DNA of 64,000 nucleotides from Auricularia sp. M13 (Eukaryota; Basidiomycota; Agaricomycetes; Auriculariales; Auriculariaceae), in NCBI GenBank assembly GCA_037042915.1, contig CM073194.1, forward strand, positions 930,001 through 994,000, written 5' to 3'. The notes below the pieces were generated by a model that searched no databases, was not told the DNA's origin, and saw only the letters and a program-made list of their open reading frames with translations. Of this stretch, positions 9,602 to 20,829 are shown in pieces (the first letter of the stretch is position 1; every line of letters begins with the position of its first letter). Both the position numbers and the translations under genes were made by a program.

Positions 9602-10641
9602 TCATAGGTCTGTCGACTCCTCCAGATGCCGCCAAATGACCTCACGGGCCTCGCCCGTCGCGTACGGGCTCACAGGCACCGGATCCGCGGTGTCGCTTTT
9701 GAAGTGCGCGCCGGTCTGGGCGTCCTTGTCGAGCAGGGCGTACATCATGAACTCGCCGCAGTCCTCCGAGGAGCGAGCAAACAAGGCCTCCATGACCACA
9801 AAGATCCAGCGCAGGAAAAAGGGCATCTCGCGTTTCAGGCCAGATGCAATAAATCCCGGGAAGATGTGTGTGATTGAGATGCTCGGGAAGCGTTTGGCAA
9901 GTTCCTGGACGAAATGAGATAAGTTCTGCATGGGAGAGAAAAAGAGGATGCATTGGAAACGCACGAGGGTGTAGATGTCGGTGTACGTGACGAAGCGCGC
10001 GCGCATCTCAGGTACCTTCCATACGGGGGCCTGAACGGCCTTCTTCAACGCGATGTCGTTCAGGTCGACGGGGCCGCCGATGCCGGCATACGCGACGGTC
10101 ATAATGTGCGCGTCCTCGCCGGCCGCGCGTGTCTTCTCCACCAGCGGCGCGAGGTCCAGCGCGGCGCGCACGCGGCCATACAGCCCAAGCGCGAAGAGGG
10201 GATGGAAGCCCTCCGCGGTGTCTGGCGCACGGAAATGTGCGGCGCCTTGCGAGAGAACGAGGTAGTTGATTTTTGGGAGCCGCGCGGCCACTGCGGCGCA
10301 TGTTTTGCGGACGTTGGCGATGAGCAGCGCGTCGAGCGGCTCGAACTCGTAGATAGACTCGGCGTGCTGCGGGAGCGACGCGATGAGCTCAGCCGCAGCT
10401 TGCTTCGAGCGGCCCAGTATGACGATGTGCACGCGGCCGCGCGTGTGGCGGGCGAAGGCCTTGACTATGCCGGCGCCTACCAATAATCCAGATAGCTGTC
10501 AGTACATAATTCTTGCGCGGAGAAGCAGAATCGTCGTTGCCACGCACCGATTCCGCTTGTCCCGCCAAAGACAACGAGCACTGGCCTTGCCTTGGGTGCA
10601 TATTGTGCATTGGATACCTTGACCGTGGATAGAGAGGGCAT
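9602..10641 (-). CDS. Short-chain dehydrogenase/reductase-like protein, paralogue 1
   Basis: Model complement(join(9602..9904, 9965..10476, 10548..10641)), 302 aa; exons of 303, 512 and 94 nt, identical to the two paralogues. The N-terminus PVLVVFGGTSGIG (glycine motif at residues 26-32) is the Rossmann NAD(P)-binding loop. ILGRS follows beta-2, and INYLVLSQGA stands for the NNAG strand. The catalytic YxxxK is not present: the region reads Y196-TDI-Y200-TL-ELAKR, with Tyr in place of Lys, and the Ser strand reads MTVAYAGIGG. SITHIFPGF matches the usual 'V.PG' after the active site. Cofactor binding is likely, but classical SDR chemistry is doubtful. It lies head-to-head with paralogue 2; a TATA-like TTAAATAG is about 30 bp upstream. 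Confidence 0.8.
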
Positions 10642-11130
10642 TGTTGCCCCTGAAATGCGCCAGTACAGCTATTTAAGAGGATTCGCGGATTCGCATGCCG
10701 CAGCTGACGCGTCCATTCGGCGGGATCTTGATTTCGGGCCCCTAATATTGAACTCAATGCTGCAGATGCTCTTGCTGAACAGTTGAGAGGGTAAGCAGTT
10801 TGCCAAATGGTCAGAAGGACGCAGCTGGCATTCGTTGTCATGAAGCTCAAGGCTTGCCTGGCCCTTCCAACTCCGCCCGACAACCCTTCCTCTCGCCGTT
10901 CCCATAGAAGGATTTCAATCGTTGTCACTTACTCAGCTCGTGCTGCAATAACTGTGGAGTGCACCACTATTTGCAGGAAAGCAGCAGCTCACTCAGCAAC
11001 TTCCTGTTACTGGTACTATTGCGCGATATGCCTGGTAGAAGACGGTTTTCCACTTCCGGCCTGAGCTGGTACCCCGCAGCTACTGTCTACGCCACTGGCA
11101 CGCTGCCACAGGACACTGCCCCTACTGCCG

Positions 11131-11138
11131 TATAAATA
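11131..11138 (+). promoter_or_regulatory. TATA box of SDR-like paralogue 2
   Basis: TATAAATA lies 35-42 bp before the ATG at 11173. Paralogue 3 has a comparable TTTATATAG at 15715-15723. Confidence 0.55.
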
Positions 11139-11172
11139 CAGTTTGGTTTGAATCACCGGACCCTCATCCACC

Positions 11173-12206
11173 ATGCCTTTACTCTCCGACGTCCAGGCAT
11201 CAAACGCCCAGTTTACGCCCACAGCACGCCCCGTCCTTGTTGTATTTGGAGGGACCAGTGGCGTCGGTGCGTCCACTAAACCCAGTCCAAGGCATTTTCC
11301 CGTCCGCTTATATCTGCCAGGGCTGGGAACTATCAAGGCATTCGGGCGCCACGCTCAGGGCCGCATCCACGTTGTCATTCTCGGCCGCTCGCGCCAAGCA
11401 GCAGAGGCTCTCATTGCATCGTTGCCTCAGCATGCCGAATCGCTCTATGAATTCGAGCAGCTCGACGCGCTTCTAATCGCCGACCTGCGCAAGGCCTGCG
11501 CTGCGCTGTCCGCGCGCCTGCCGAAGATTAATTACCTAGTGCTCTCGCACGGCGCGGCGCTGTACCGCAATCCACCCACTGCGGAGGGGCTTGATCCGCT
11601 GTTGGCCACCATGCTTTACGGGCGCGTGCGCGCCGCGCTGGACCTTGCGCCGAAGCTGGAGGCCGCGAGCGCGGCGGGCGAAGACGCGCGCGTGCTGACC
11701 GTCGCGCGCGCTGGCACGGGTGGGCCGGTCGAGCTGGATCACATTGCGTTCAAGAAGGCGCTGCAGGGTCCACCGTGGGCTGCGGCGTCGCTGCGCGCGC
11801 GTCTTGCTACGTACACCGACATCTACACCTTGGTACGGCCCATTTCATTCCTTCAATCATTCAGCTCGAATGCTGACCTTCCGTGTCCCTTCCATCTCTA
11901 TAGGAGCTCACCCAACGCCATCCCAGCGTGTCGTTCACGCACATCTACCCCGGCTTCATCGCCTCGGGCCTCAAGCGCTCCATGCCTTTCCTTATGCGCG
12001 TACTACTCTCAGCCTTCGAGCCGTTCTTCTCGCGCTCACCCGAGGACTGCGGCGAATTCATGATGCACGCCCTCGTAGAGCCAAACGCGAAGACCGGCGC
12101 GCACTTCAAGAGCGACACGGCGGAGGAAATTGGTCCAGCACAGTATGCCACTGGGGAGGCACGAGAGCTCGTCTGGAAGCATTTGCTAGAGACCACGGAT
12201 TTGTAG
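11173..12206 (+). CDS. Short-chain dehydrogenase/reductase-like protein, paralogue 2
   Basis: Model join(11173..11266, 11321..11832, 11904..12206), 302 aa; exons 94/512/303 nt exactly as in paralogues 1 and 3. Intron 11267-11320 is in frame, so an unspliced ORF exists, but splicing is needed for the conserved GGTSGVG-LGTIKAF join. Glycine motif PVLVVFGGTSGVG, then VVILGRSRQAAEALIASLPQ and INYLVLSHGA. The catalytic site is again atypical (ATYTDIYTLELTQR, no Lys). The last exon gives SFTHIYPGFIASGLKRSMPF and ends ETTDL, as in paralogue 1. Divergent head-to-head pair with paralogue 1, separated by about 530 bp. Substrate unknown. Confidence 0.8.
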
Positions 12207-13834
12207 AAGTTCGACTCGCGAATGGCTCCGTGTCCGGAGCCACAACGCGCCGGTTTGGGAGCTCCCGAGCGCGCATCGTCTTCTGCACGCGTTTGATTCG
12301 ACAGCGTGAACAGCAGTGGTGCCATTGATGTCAATCTATATGTACGCCCTACATCTCTGTACAGTACAATTCATTCTTGTGACAGCATCCAGCCACAGAA
12401 CCGTCGTTGCGGGCTCTCGCTGGCCGACCCAGCCAGTCCCCGGCTCACATGACCGCCTCAATGTCCCTGAACCATAATGCATAAGCTGTCAAGTAACATG
12501 CTCTCGAGCCGTTTCAGTAATGCCGTGCCTCCGACGTTGCATTGTCGCATGCTGGTCCATAAGATTCGCCGATCACAGCTGTGATAGTACACCACGCGGA
12601 TCCGCCTAACACTTTGGAATCCTTGTGTTCTCCCGCGTTGACCCGAGTCGTTCTTCAATTGTTTCGGGACAAGTGACCCAGAAAATTTCTCACATTCAAC
12701 CATTGATGTGCATTGCTACGCGAATCTTTCCCCTTTGCAGATCGCGAGCAAGTCGGGCCTGGAACTTTCTCAGCATACTTGGCAGATTTCAGAAGGTACG
12801 TGGTCGCGAATGCTAGAACGTCCAGGGTGCCGAACTCTGAATCGTCACTGACAGCAGTCGTGGTAAGTCCGCACATTCTCATCCGCCGCCAGCCTTTCAG
12901 TATCCGTGCTGACTGTCCAAACGCATCACATGTCCCTGCACGCGCCGTGCGCGCTCCGTCTGCAGCTGAGAAATCAATTCTCCCTGCGAATATACTGCCT
13001 TCACGCCGCTAAGAGTTGCGCAATGGGACGGTTGATTCGCTTCTTCTTGCATCCATGACGTCCTCAACAAAGTCTACTTGCCAAGTTAGGACTCTCACGG
13101 ATAGGCTCAATGCGGACTGCACATCTTCCTGCTCGTTCAATAGGAACAACGCCGAGTCGAGGCCCGCCGTCCCTGGCGATTCTTCCGACTCAATGCCATC
13201 TCCGCATCCACATCTTGGCAGGCGTTTCCCTATTCATATACCGCGGCTCTGCCAGCAGATCTTCGCCACATAGAAATCCTCGTCTCACTTCCGCATTGGG
13301 ACGCGCAAACGGGTGCCATCGCGATAACAACCGCAGCAAATCACCCGCAAGGCTGCATTGTTCGCCGACATCCGTCTCTAATCTATGATTCATCGCGCAT
13401 ATCTGTTCCTGTGACGCGCCTGTCAGCACGGGCAGGCGATCCTTATTTTGCGTCGCCGGCCTTGAAGCTGTCCTAGCGGGACTCGCGCGATAGGCTTTGT
13501 CACTTGTGCGAAGGTGCGATAGCTGCACGCTGCACGCTGCGCTCTGACTGGTCCAGCGGCGTTTCTCTCGATATAATCCCAGCGCGGCAGGACCGGCGCA
13601 TCGATCACAGCGCACGCGATAACCGACCCAGATGCCGTGGTCCTCCGAGTCATCCGCCTTTGTCGTGCGGCATATAAAGCCTTGGCGGTCGTCGACGCTA
13701 CATGACGACCACCCATCGCAATCGCAATCAAGCCAGGCTTTCACCTCATACCTCGCCTCGCCTCGCTCTCCAGACGCGCATTCTTGCTCGCTCGCCGCCC
13801 TCGCCGCACACACCGTTATACAGTAGCTACACGC
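12207..13834. other. Intergenic, no convincing gene
   Basis: Contains several 60-100 codon ORFs on both strands and one 262-codon minus ORF, none with recognisable motifs or codon character; the longest is Arg/Ser-rich in the manner of an antisense shadow. The last part holds the CT-rich promoter and TATA of the next gene. Confidence 0.45.
13673..13678 (+). promoter_or_regulatory. TATA box of the small cysteine protein gene
   Basis: TATAAA in CATATAAAGC, followed by a CT-rich leader; about 160 bp before the ATG at 13835. Confidence 0.45.
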
Positions 13835-14100
13835 ATGTCGCAGCAGCAGCAGCCGAAGCAGCACGAGTGGTGCGCCGCGGCGGGATGCACCGGCGCCGCG
13901 CTGCTGCCGCATCCGTATTGCCAGTATCGTGCGTCGTTCCTCGCCGTCTTTGTCGCCGTCTGACATGCATGTGCGCATGTGAAGACCTCGATACCTCGCA
14001 GATCCCGCCGCACCCGGCTACGGGCCGTATCCCGCCTCCTCCAGGCCAGCCGCAGCCCGGCCAGGCGCAGGGGAGCGGCAGCGGCAGCAAGAAGAAGTAA
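13835..14100 (+). CDS. Small cysteine/proline-rich protein, 69 aa (hypothetical)
   Basis: Model join(13835..13928, 13985..14100); the 56-bp intron 13929-13984 (GTGCGT..GAAG) restores one frame. Product: MSQQQQPKQHEWCAAAGCTG then AALLPHPYCQYH, followed by a Pro/Gly/Gln tail ending GSGSGSKKK. The Cys-x4-Cys-x10-Cys-x2-His spacing could bind one zinc. I recall similar tiny agaricomycete proteins but cannot name the family. No signal peptide, so cytosolic or nuclear; the Lys-rich end could aid nuclear import. Supported by the TATA and CT-rich leader upstream. An alternative donor three bases upstream changes the tail frame. Confidence 0.5.
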
Positions 14101-14111
14101 ACTTCTTCTTG
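14088..14111. repeat. 24-bp near-perfect palindrome over the stop codon
   Basis: CAAGAAGAAGT followed by AA and then ACTTCTTCTTG; it spans the TAA stop of the small cysteine protein gene and can fold as an 11-bp hairpin in the mRNA. Confidence 0.7.
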
Positions 14112-14309
14112 CCGGCCCTGCAGATGGAAGACCTTTGACTTCACCTCTACTCTGCTGATTCGAAGTCCAGATTCGAGTTGTAATTCGCATTGCTTTGTCC
14201 TGCTTTGTATGTACCGTACTTTCGAGGTCGCTATGGGAGCACGCTCTCTGCATTGCTGCACCCAATATCCATCGCTAATAGTAGAATCTCTTTTATGCCT
14301 GAAGTTGCA

Positions 14310-14310
<1 letters not shown>

Positions 14311-14340
<30 letters not shown>
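14311..14340. repeat. Hexanucleotide microsatellite (GTGGTC)n
   Basis: About five uninterrupted copies of GTGGTC downstream of the small cysteine protein gene. Confidence 0.85.
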
Positions 14341-15024
14341 AAAGGCTAGTCGCGTTGCCAAAGCCAAGACCGGCCGGCCGCGCAGTGCGCACGTGCTTCA
14401 CGGAAAGCCGCAGACAGTCACGTGTACCGTGCACGCTATGTAAAGCAAGATAGTGAAAGCCGCACGTTGGGCACTTCTCCGCAGCCCAGAACGTAGGTGG
14501 ATAATGCAGCAGCAAGCTCTCGGCACCGAATAAATCTCGAGAGCTTATCGTGCGCAGCTTGGATCTTGAAATTCAACCCCAGGGAGAAAGCAGCGAGCCA
14601 TATTGGCAGTTTAGCGGACAAACCTGAGATCGTCTTGGTGGAGAATTCCCATTCCAGAGCGAGATCAAAAGCCAAGCTTGGCAAGCCAGTTGTGGGTGCA
14701 GGTGCCCATTGCTCGTCTGCCTGGGCAGCGAGAAATGGGCGCCTGGGCCGAAGCAACATATCAAGCAGCTCCAGCCATGTTCGATGCGCAAATGAGGTGT
14801 AGTAGGAGCGATACTGCGCCCGTGCTGGCCCAACTGGACCGCTGGATGAGAGGGGGATGGAAATTGTGACGGGCTATCCGCAAAATAATAAGCGGCTTGA
14901 GCTCAGTGATTCGGGACTACCGTAGAGCAGATGCCAGGCTACGCGAAGACAGCGATGAAGAGTCCCCAGAGAGGCAAGAGTTCCGAGCAAGGGGTGTCCA
15001 TCGGCAAAATCCGATAGCACGAGG

Positions 15025-15075
15025 ACGAGGGAGGGAGGGGTCCGATGAGGACCTTATTTCGTTTTTTGAAAAATG
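15025..15075 (+). repeat. Direct repeat, copy 1 (G-rich tract plus CTTATTTCGTTTTTTG)
   Basis: GAGGGAGGGAGGGGTCCG followed by about 14 variable bases and then CTTATTTCGTTTTTTG. The same block recurs at 15405-15456 in the same orientation. No coding potential; looks like remains of a dispersed repeat. Confidence 0.6.
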
Positions 15076-15404
15076 AGTATTTGCCTCTGAAATCCATCTT
15101 GAAGCTGCATAGAAGGTCCCAAGACTTGTATGAGCACCTGAAATTGTGGTGTGAACCTTGTTTGAACCCTAACATGCAGCATACTATTCACAAGTAGGCA
15201 TTAGAGACCATCCACTCCTTGAGTACAGGTTGGGTCTGATCAGGAATAACTTTAAAAGTCATGTGTCTAAGTACTGAGACGTCGAACTGATGACTTACAT
15301 ACTTGGGAGAATGACAAAAAGCCCTGGGATTATCGCGATGATCCCGGAGTTAGCGGTTCTGGATATCCGGAGGCAAATGCGTGGGAAGATATTACTGGAT
15401 TAGG

Positions 15405-15456
15405 CAGGAGGGAGGGAGGGAGGGGTCCGCTGGAGAGCTTATTTCGTTTTTTGGAC
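15405..15456 (+). repeat. Direct repeat, copy 2
   Basis: Same arrangement as 15025-15075 with one extra GAGG unit. It is followed by a T-run at about 15468-15476. Confidence 0.6.
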
Positions 15457-15754
15457 CCTGTGTAACTTTTTTTTTTCTTGGACACCCCTTGGTTCCGAGT
15501 CCAAGGTGCGGCAACAGCCGTGAGCACGCTCCCACGGCGTGACGGCCAACGATCACTTTCTCCGACCAAGCATCCCATCGACGCCGCTCGATGACCTCCC
15601 GCTCCGTCTGCCACGTCGACACCTGAGATATGGCGCTCATCGCGCCTGTACGTCGACATGCCCGGCGGGGACTGGCGACGCGTCAGCGTCTGTTAGCGTG
15701 CGGCTTGTGGAAGTTTTATATAGGGTGCTCTTGTCCAGGTAGCTCGAAACAGGG

Positions 15755-16772
15755 ATGCCTTCGCTCTCTGTCGCAAAGGTCTCTAACGCGCAATATGCGC
15801 CTCAGAGGCGGCCTGTACTGGTTGTCTTCGGCGGGACGAGCGGTATCGGTGCGTGGCAATTCTGTGTCAGAAGCCATTGTTTCTTACATAAGTAATGATA
15901 TTGCAGGCGCTGGCATAGTCAGAGCTTTCGCACGCAACACCCACGGACGCGTGCACATCGTTATTCTGGGCCGCTCCCAGGCAGCGGCCGACGCCCTCAT
16001 CGCGTCTTTGCCGAAACACGCCGAGTCGCAATACGAGTTCGAGCGTGTCGACGCCGTGCTCATGGCCAACGTCCGCAAGACCTGCGCCGCGCTCTCTGCC
16101 CGGCTGCCCAAAATCAACTACCTCGTCCTCTCACAGGGCGCCGTGATCCTCCGCGCGCCTGATACCGCGGAAGGACTGCCCCCGCTCGTAGCTATCGGGA
16201 TCTACAGTCGCGTGCGCGCTGCGCTCGATCTCGCGCCGTTGCTCGAGAAAGCTAGCGCGTCGGGCGAGGACGCTCGCATCATGACCGTCGCCGTCGCCGG
16301 CGCCGGCGGGCCTGTCAACTTGGACGACATCGCGTTGAAGAAGGCGATGCATTTACCGCTGTGGAAGATGGGGCAGATGCGTGGGCTTATCAGCACATAT
16401 ACCGACATCTATACCCTTGTGCGTTCCCCCAATTTCCAGCAGGGACTTTCCACTCACACTTGAACCCAGGAAATCGCAAAACGATTCCCGAGCATATCCG
16501 TCACGCACGTATTCCCGGGATTCGTCGAGTCCAGTCTCAACCGCGACATGCCCTTCGTAATGCGCTGGATTTCCGCCATCATGCAGCTGCTGTTCGCGCG
16601 CTCCGCAGACGACTGCGGTGAGTACATGATGTACGCTCTCCTAGACCCCGCTGCGAAGACCGGCGCGCATTTCAAGAGAGATAAGGCCGAGTCCGTTTCG
16701 GCAAGCCCATATGCTGAGGGTATCGCCAGAGAGGCCGTCTGGCGGCACATGGAAGAGGTGACGAATGTGTAA
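15755..16772 (+). CDS. Short-chain dehydrogenase/reductase-like protein, paralogue 3
   Basis: Model join(15755..15848, 15907..16418, 16470..16772), 302 aa; exon sizes 94/512/303 as in the other two copies, with introns of 58 and 51 bp. Start MPSLSVAKVSNAQYAPQRRP, glycine motif GGTSGIG, VVILGRS-type strand and INYLVLSQGA. The active-site region STYTDIYTLEIAKR again has no Lys in YxxxK. SVTHVFPGFVESSLNRDMPF and EVTNV end the protein. The TATA-like element TTTATATAG is about 35 bp upstream. A gap of about 3.5 kb with the small cysteine protein gene separates it from paralogue 2. Likely a NAD(P)-binding protein with non-classical or lost catalysis. Confidence 0.8.
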
Positions 16773-19082
16773 TATTTGCGTTGCAATGCAATTTTACGAT
16801 GTCTTCAATACATTGCCCACCCTTCCACGTTAGAAAGCTATGCTTCGGGGGCTCTCCCCTCTTCTTTGACTGCACTGACGTGTCAAATCCCCTCTGTCAG
16901 AGTCCATGAACTTATGTGCGCAATCCTAACACTGAGCATGAATCGCTCAGGCCGGCACTCGCAATCTCCACAGAGCGCCGAGACGCTGCCTTCGAACCAA
17001 TGCCTGAGGCATCATTCTGCTCTTTTTTAATCGACTGCCCCAGATCTCGCGTATCTTCACTTGCGGTCAGCGACCGTTCCGTGAACTTGTGCAATGGTGT
17101 CCTCTCGTTCAATCTGGTGAGGCATATTGGACGTGGTACTACACGGCGGCAAAATACTGTTTTCAGAACATCTGGACTGAGCAGAATTGATAGAGTACTG
17201 GAGGTCAGTCAACCGCTTCCCAGTCTCCAGATAATAGTCTCGGTCTTTCTCACGTTACTGCTAGCCCGGTATACCACATTCCTGGTGCACCTACAAACAG
17301 TTCCCAACATTCAATTCACCATTGCAGCCTATTTGAACCGACGAAGTTCTTCTAGTTCCTGTGCAGGTGAATTTGTTTCGAATCATTCTGCGGGGAGGCA
17401 GGCGTTCCGCCCGAGTGTTTCCCGAGAGTGCAGTTGAACCTCATCCGATCGTGGGAAGTCAGAAGCTCGACTCTGGGACGCCAGAATCTCGACGAGATCG
17501 AGGGCGCTGCCCCGAGCTTTCGTGCGGAGATGAACTGACCAGCGGCGCACATTCATCGTGACTCGGGGAGGACTACAACTGCCGCCTGAGTAAGTATACA
17601 TACTGACTCTCGAAATCGTAGTTTTCATGCGAATGTGCCCCGAGAAAAGAGCTGGAAACCTGCGAAGAGTGGTTCCGTTAAAGCGTCCACTGCTTCCATC
17701 TTCCACATCCTCTTCTCGCTTTGACCGAATTAGGCTGCAGGTTGCCGTGTAGGGCGGACAGATCTGAGATTGGCGTAGTGGTATTTGCCAACGTGCAAAG
17801 GCGTGCATGAGCGCAAGTGGAGTCTGTGTTAGACAGTTTGACTTTGATGGAATATGCACGGGTCACGTGCTAGCACGCCGTCTGACTCCGCCGGAGTCGC
17901 ATTTCGGGTGACCAGACATATATACCTAGCGAGTCACTGAGCTCTGTCAACGTCAGACTCTCCACCTCTTTCAGCTTACATGTAGCTAGGCCTATCAAGC
18001 CATGATAGCAAACGTCTCAGAAAATATGCATCATCAAATATGAAGCCCCACACAGCAACCGGTATGACTTCCTGATGGTCGCGCTTCGCGCTCGCTTGTT
18101 CTTCTCTCAGCGCGCGAATGGGGGTCATGAGATGCTCGAGATCATCGGTGATGGCAGCGCTAGGCGCATCGGCCTTCCGGGACCGATGGCGCACTTTTGC
18201 GTTCAGAGTGCGTTCCCGCTGTTCCCGCACCAAAGCACGCGTCCTGTTGAATGCTGTCACGTGATGGTCGCTCCAGAAGATAACCTCTAAGTACTACCGC
18301 ACTCTATCAGAGCGCAATTCCACGAGAAGCCCGCCGGCGGCGGACCCGAAATGAAAGTCAATCGTGCAGCGCCGGATGCAAGATGCGCCCCGTCGGGCAA
18401 AGTGATATGCGTCTCATTGATGCTCCACTAAGCTCCTGCGCGTCGCACATGAGCGATGAGCACGCGAAATGACGCGGTCGTTCGTACTCGCGACGGTGAG
18501 AAGGCCGTCGTGGGAAAGCGTCCGGTGTTTGGCTGCCGGGAGCTCAGAACGAGGAGGCTGAGACGCCGACGATGTGTGCTGGGCGTCGAAGTTCACCGCG
18601 CGCTCGAATTTGCACGGTTTGGAGTTTGCGCGAAATTGCACGGAGTTCCCGTTTGGATCATGAGCTCAGATTGAGAACGACGGCCGCTTCTGGCGCGCCA
18701 CCGGCAGTCCGGCATCGCTGTCACCCTGCCAACTGTCGATCATCTTTGTATCCCGGCGCCCCAAGCAGTCGCGCGAACTTTGGGCTCCTATTGCTCCCTG
18801 CTGTGACCCTGAGACCTTGCAGGGTGCTCAGACCCTGTGAATGCAATCCAATTAGTTTTTTGGAGTGCAAATACTGCAGAGCAAAGCACGAAGGACGCTC
18901 GAACACGACAAAAGATGATTTCTGACAGCCGCCGACGTCACGATCACGTGTGCGTCATCGGATTTTCCGGGGGCTCCACACACTGTTCCGGTTTACCGTT
19001 GCGCGACTGCGACAGGAGCGCGCGCTTCTTGCTTCCGCGCGCGAAGCATCGCCGTAGCGACTCCGGCAGAACGCGAAGCAGC
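16773..19082. other. Intergenic, no gene supported
   Basis: Only short ORFs, among them a 94-codon minus ORF at 17976-18260 (charged, no motif). A perfect 15-bp palindrome GACTCCGCCGGAGTC lies at about 17885, followed by ATATATAC near 17920, which could be an unlinked promoter; no gene could be built from it. Confidence 0.45.
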
Positions 19083-19090
19083 TATAAAAG
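19083..19090 (+). promoter_or_regulatory. TATA box of the secreted hydrophobic protein gene
   Basis: TATAAAAG, followed by a long CT-rich leader up to the ATG at 19212; typical of a strongly expressed fungal gene. Confidence 0.6.
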
Positions 19091-19211
19091 ATGGCCGGGG
19101 CTGCGGTCTCCTGCTCCCCAACCCGCTCTCCAGCAGCCAACTCCAAGCTCCCGCTAGCCTCTCACCACCACCCGCGTACCCCGCCCCCCAACTCTCCCGC
19201 AACTTTGCAAG

Positions 19212-19870
19212 ATGCAGTCCGCTCGTTTCCTCGCCGCTCTTTCCGCCCTCCTCGCGTTCGTGACGTTCGCGTTCGCCGCCCCGACCGCCGTGCAGCCGCA
19301 GCAGCGCAACGTTGACGTCCAGGCCGTCCTCGCCACTCTCCAGCAGACCGTCCACGGTATCCTCGGGAAGCTTGATGCTACCCTCCAGGACGGCGGCCTC
19401 ACCGAGGCCGTCCTCGGCCCCATCGTTGACGAAGTCGTCGGCGCCCTCGACACCACCGCTGCCGACCTCGGCAACCTCGTCATCGCCGCCACCTCGCCCG
19501 TCGCCAGCGCCGTCCCCATCTCCACGCGCCAGGTCGACACCGACGCCGTCGGCCAGATCGTCGGCGCCATCGTCACGGACCTCAACACCATCCTCGGCTC
19601 GCTCGTCAACGAGGCTGCCCAGGTCCCCGGCGTCGCGACCCTCCTCATCGGCGTCAACTCGTCGCTCACCCAGATCCTCTCGCTCACTGAGTCCCTCGTC
19701 CCGGGTGTCCTCGGCATCGTGACTGGCCTGTACGTCCCTCCTGCGCCTTTGCCACCGTCTTGACCTCCTGCTCACATTCCCATCGCAGCGTCGGCACCCT
19801 CACCACGACCCTCGGCCAGCTCCTCAACGGCCTTGGTCTTGGCTCGCTCCTCGGGTCCCTCGGCCTGTAA
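19212..19870 (+). CDS. Secreted hydrophobic protein, 199 aa, unknown function
   Basis: Model join(19212..19729, 19789..19870); the 59-bp intron 19730-19788 (GTACGT..CGCAG) moves the end from PPAPLPPS to a better-conserved Gly/Leu tail (LVGTLTTTLGQLLNGLGLGS). The signal peptide is MQSARFLAALSALLAFVTFA with a likely cut after FAA. The mature chain has no cysteines and is built of amphipathic Leu/Val/Ala helices (VLATLQQTVHGILGKLDATL, LGPIVDEVVGALDTTAADLG). Codons end strongly in C, and TATA plus CT-rich leader suggest high expression. It resembles small fungal surface-active helical proteins, but I see no diagnostic motif, so no family is claimed. Confidence 0.68.
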
Positions 19871-20829
19871 ATCGGCCTCCCTCACATAATTGTCTCCTCC
19901 GCGCTTTTTGTTGTTTTTGCTTTCGTCCACAGCGCTCTCTCTCATGTTGCATGAATCCTTCACGTCCGGTTTCCCTTGCACTTTACTCAGTCCTCAGCAT
20001 CCTCGCCTGATCTCATCTACTTGCTTTACTACTTTGCTGTACCGCCCGGTGGACTAGTTCGACATACCCTCCCGTGTCCACTGCCGCATGAATTGAAATC
20101 CGCTCCGAAACAACAAACGTTGTGTGCTGCAAACAAAAACTTTGTGTGCTGCAAACTGCTTGCTTGAATACGGTGCCAATTTGAGACAGAGCGTCAAGAT
20201 AAGAGTTGAAGTTTATTTTCAGCATGTGCGCTTCATGGCCTGACTTCGCGAGGCGAGATACAGCAGCTTGATTGATTCGAGCCTACCGCACACCTCTTCG
20301 CGTCTTCTGGCTCCACCTCCTAACGCTCCTGAGACTGTTTGAAGTCGAACTGACCTTCCTCAGTTCCTGTGCATGGGCACGGGTGCTCAGGTGATTTTGT
20401 TTCTGATCTCTGAGGCTTGCTGCTTGGAGTTTGAGCTGAGATCGGCGTGCACTTCCTGTTGCGATGTCGGATACAGGGTACAGTACTGATAGCTTGCATT
20501 ATACTGTATTGGCCATGGACTTCGAAGAGTTCTGCTGTAGACGGCGGCGACGTGATGCGACGGGCGTCGGGTCACTTACTGCTATACTCAACTCAAGCAT
20601 CCTACCTTGTACTCACAGCCGGTCGGGCTCGGACTTGAGGACCGAACTGATGCATAGCATGTTTGGATCTTTGCCGCGAGCGTAGGTACAGCGCGAAGCA
20701 CAACTGGAAGCACCCATTCTTCCACCCGCTCCCCAAACTCAAGCTCACACTCACGTGACGACGTTCGTCAGCTCCACATACGGGATATTGCACGTGTTCC
20801 CACTTCCCGCCCACAGTCAATCAGCAGAC
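19871..20829. other. Intergenic, no gene seen
   Basis: 3' region of the secreted protein gene (T-rich, GTTGTTTTTGC) and downstream of the concanavalin-A-like gene. Only short ORFs. Confidence 0.5.

Noticed and set aside
13190-13978. 262-codon minus-strand ORF
   Set aside because: It overlaps the promoter, leader and first exon of the small cysteine protein gene, has no motif, and its composition is that of an antisense shadow.
17885-17930. Palindrome plus ATATATAC as a promoter for a real gene
   Set aside because: No downstream ORF or splice chain gives a recognisable product.
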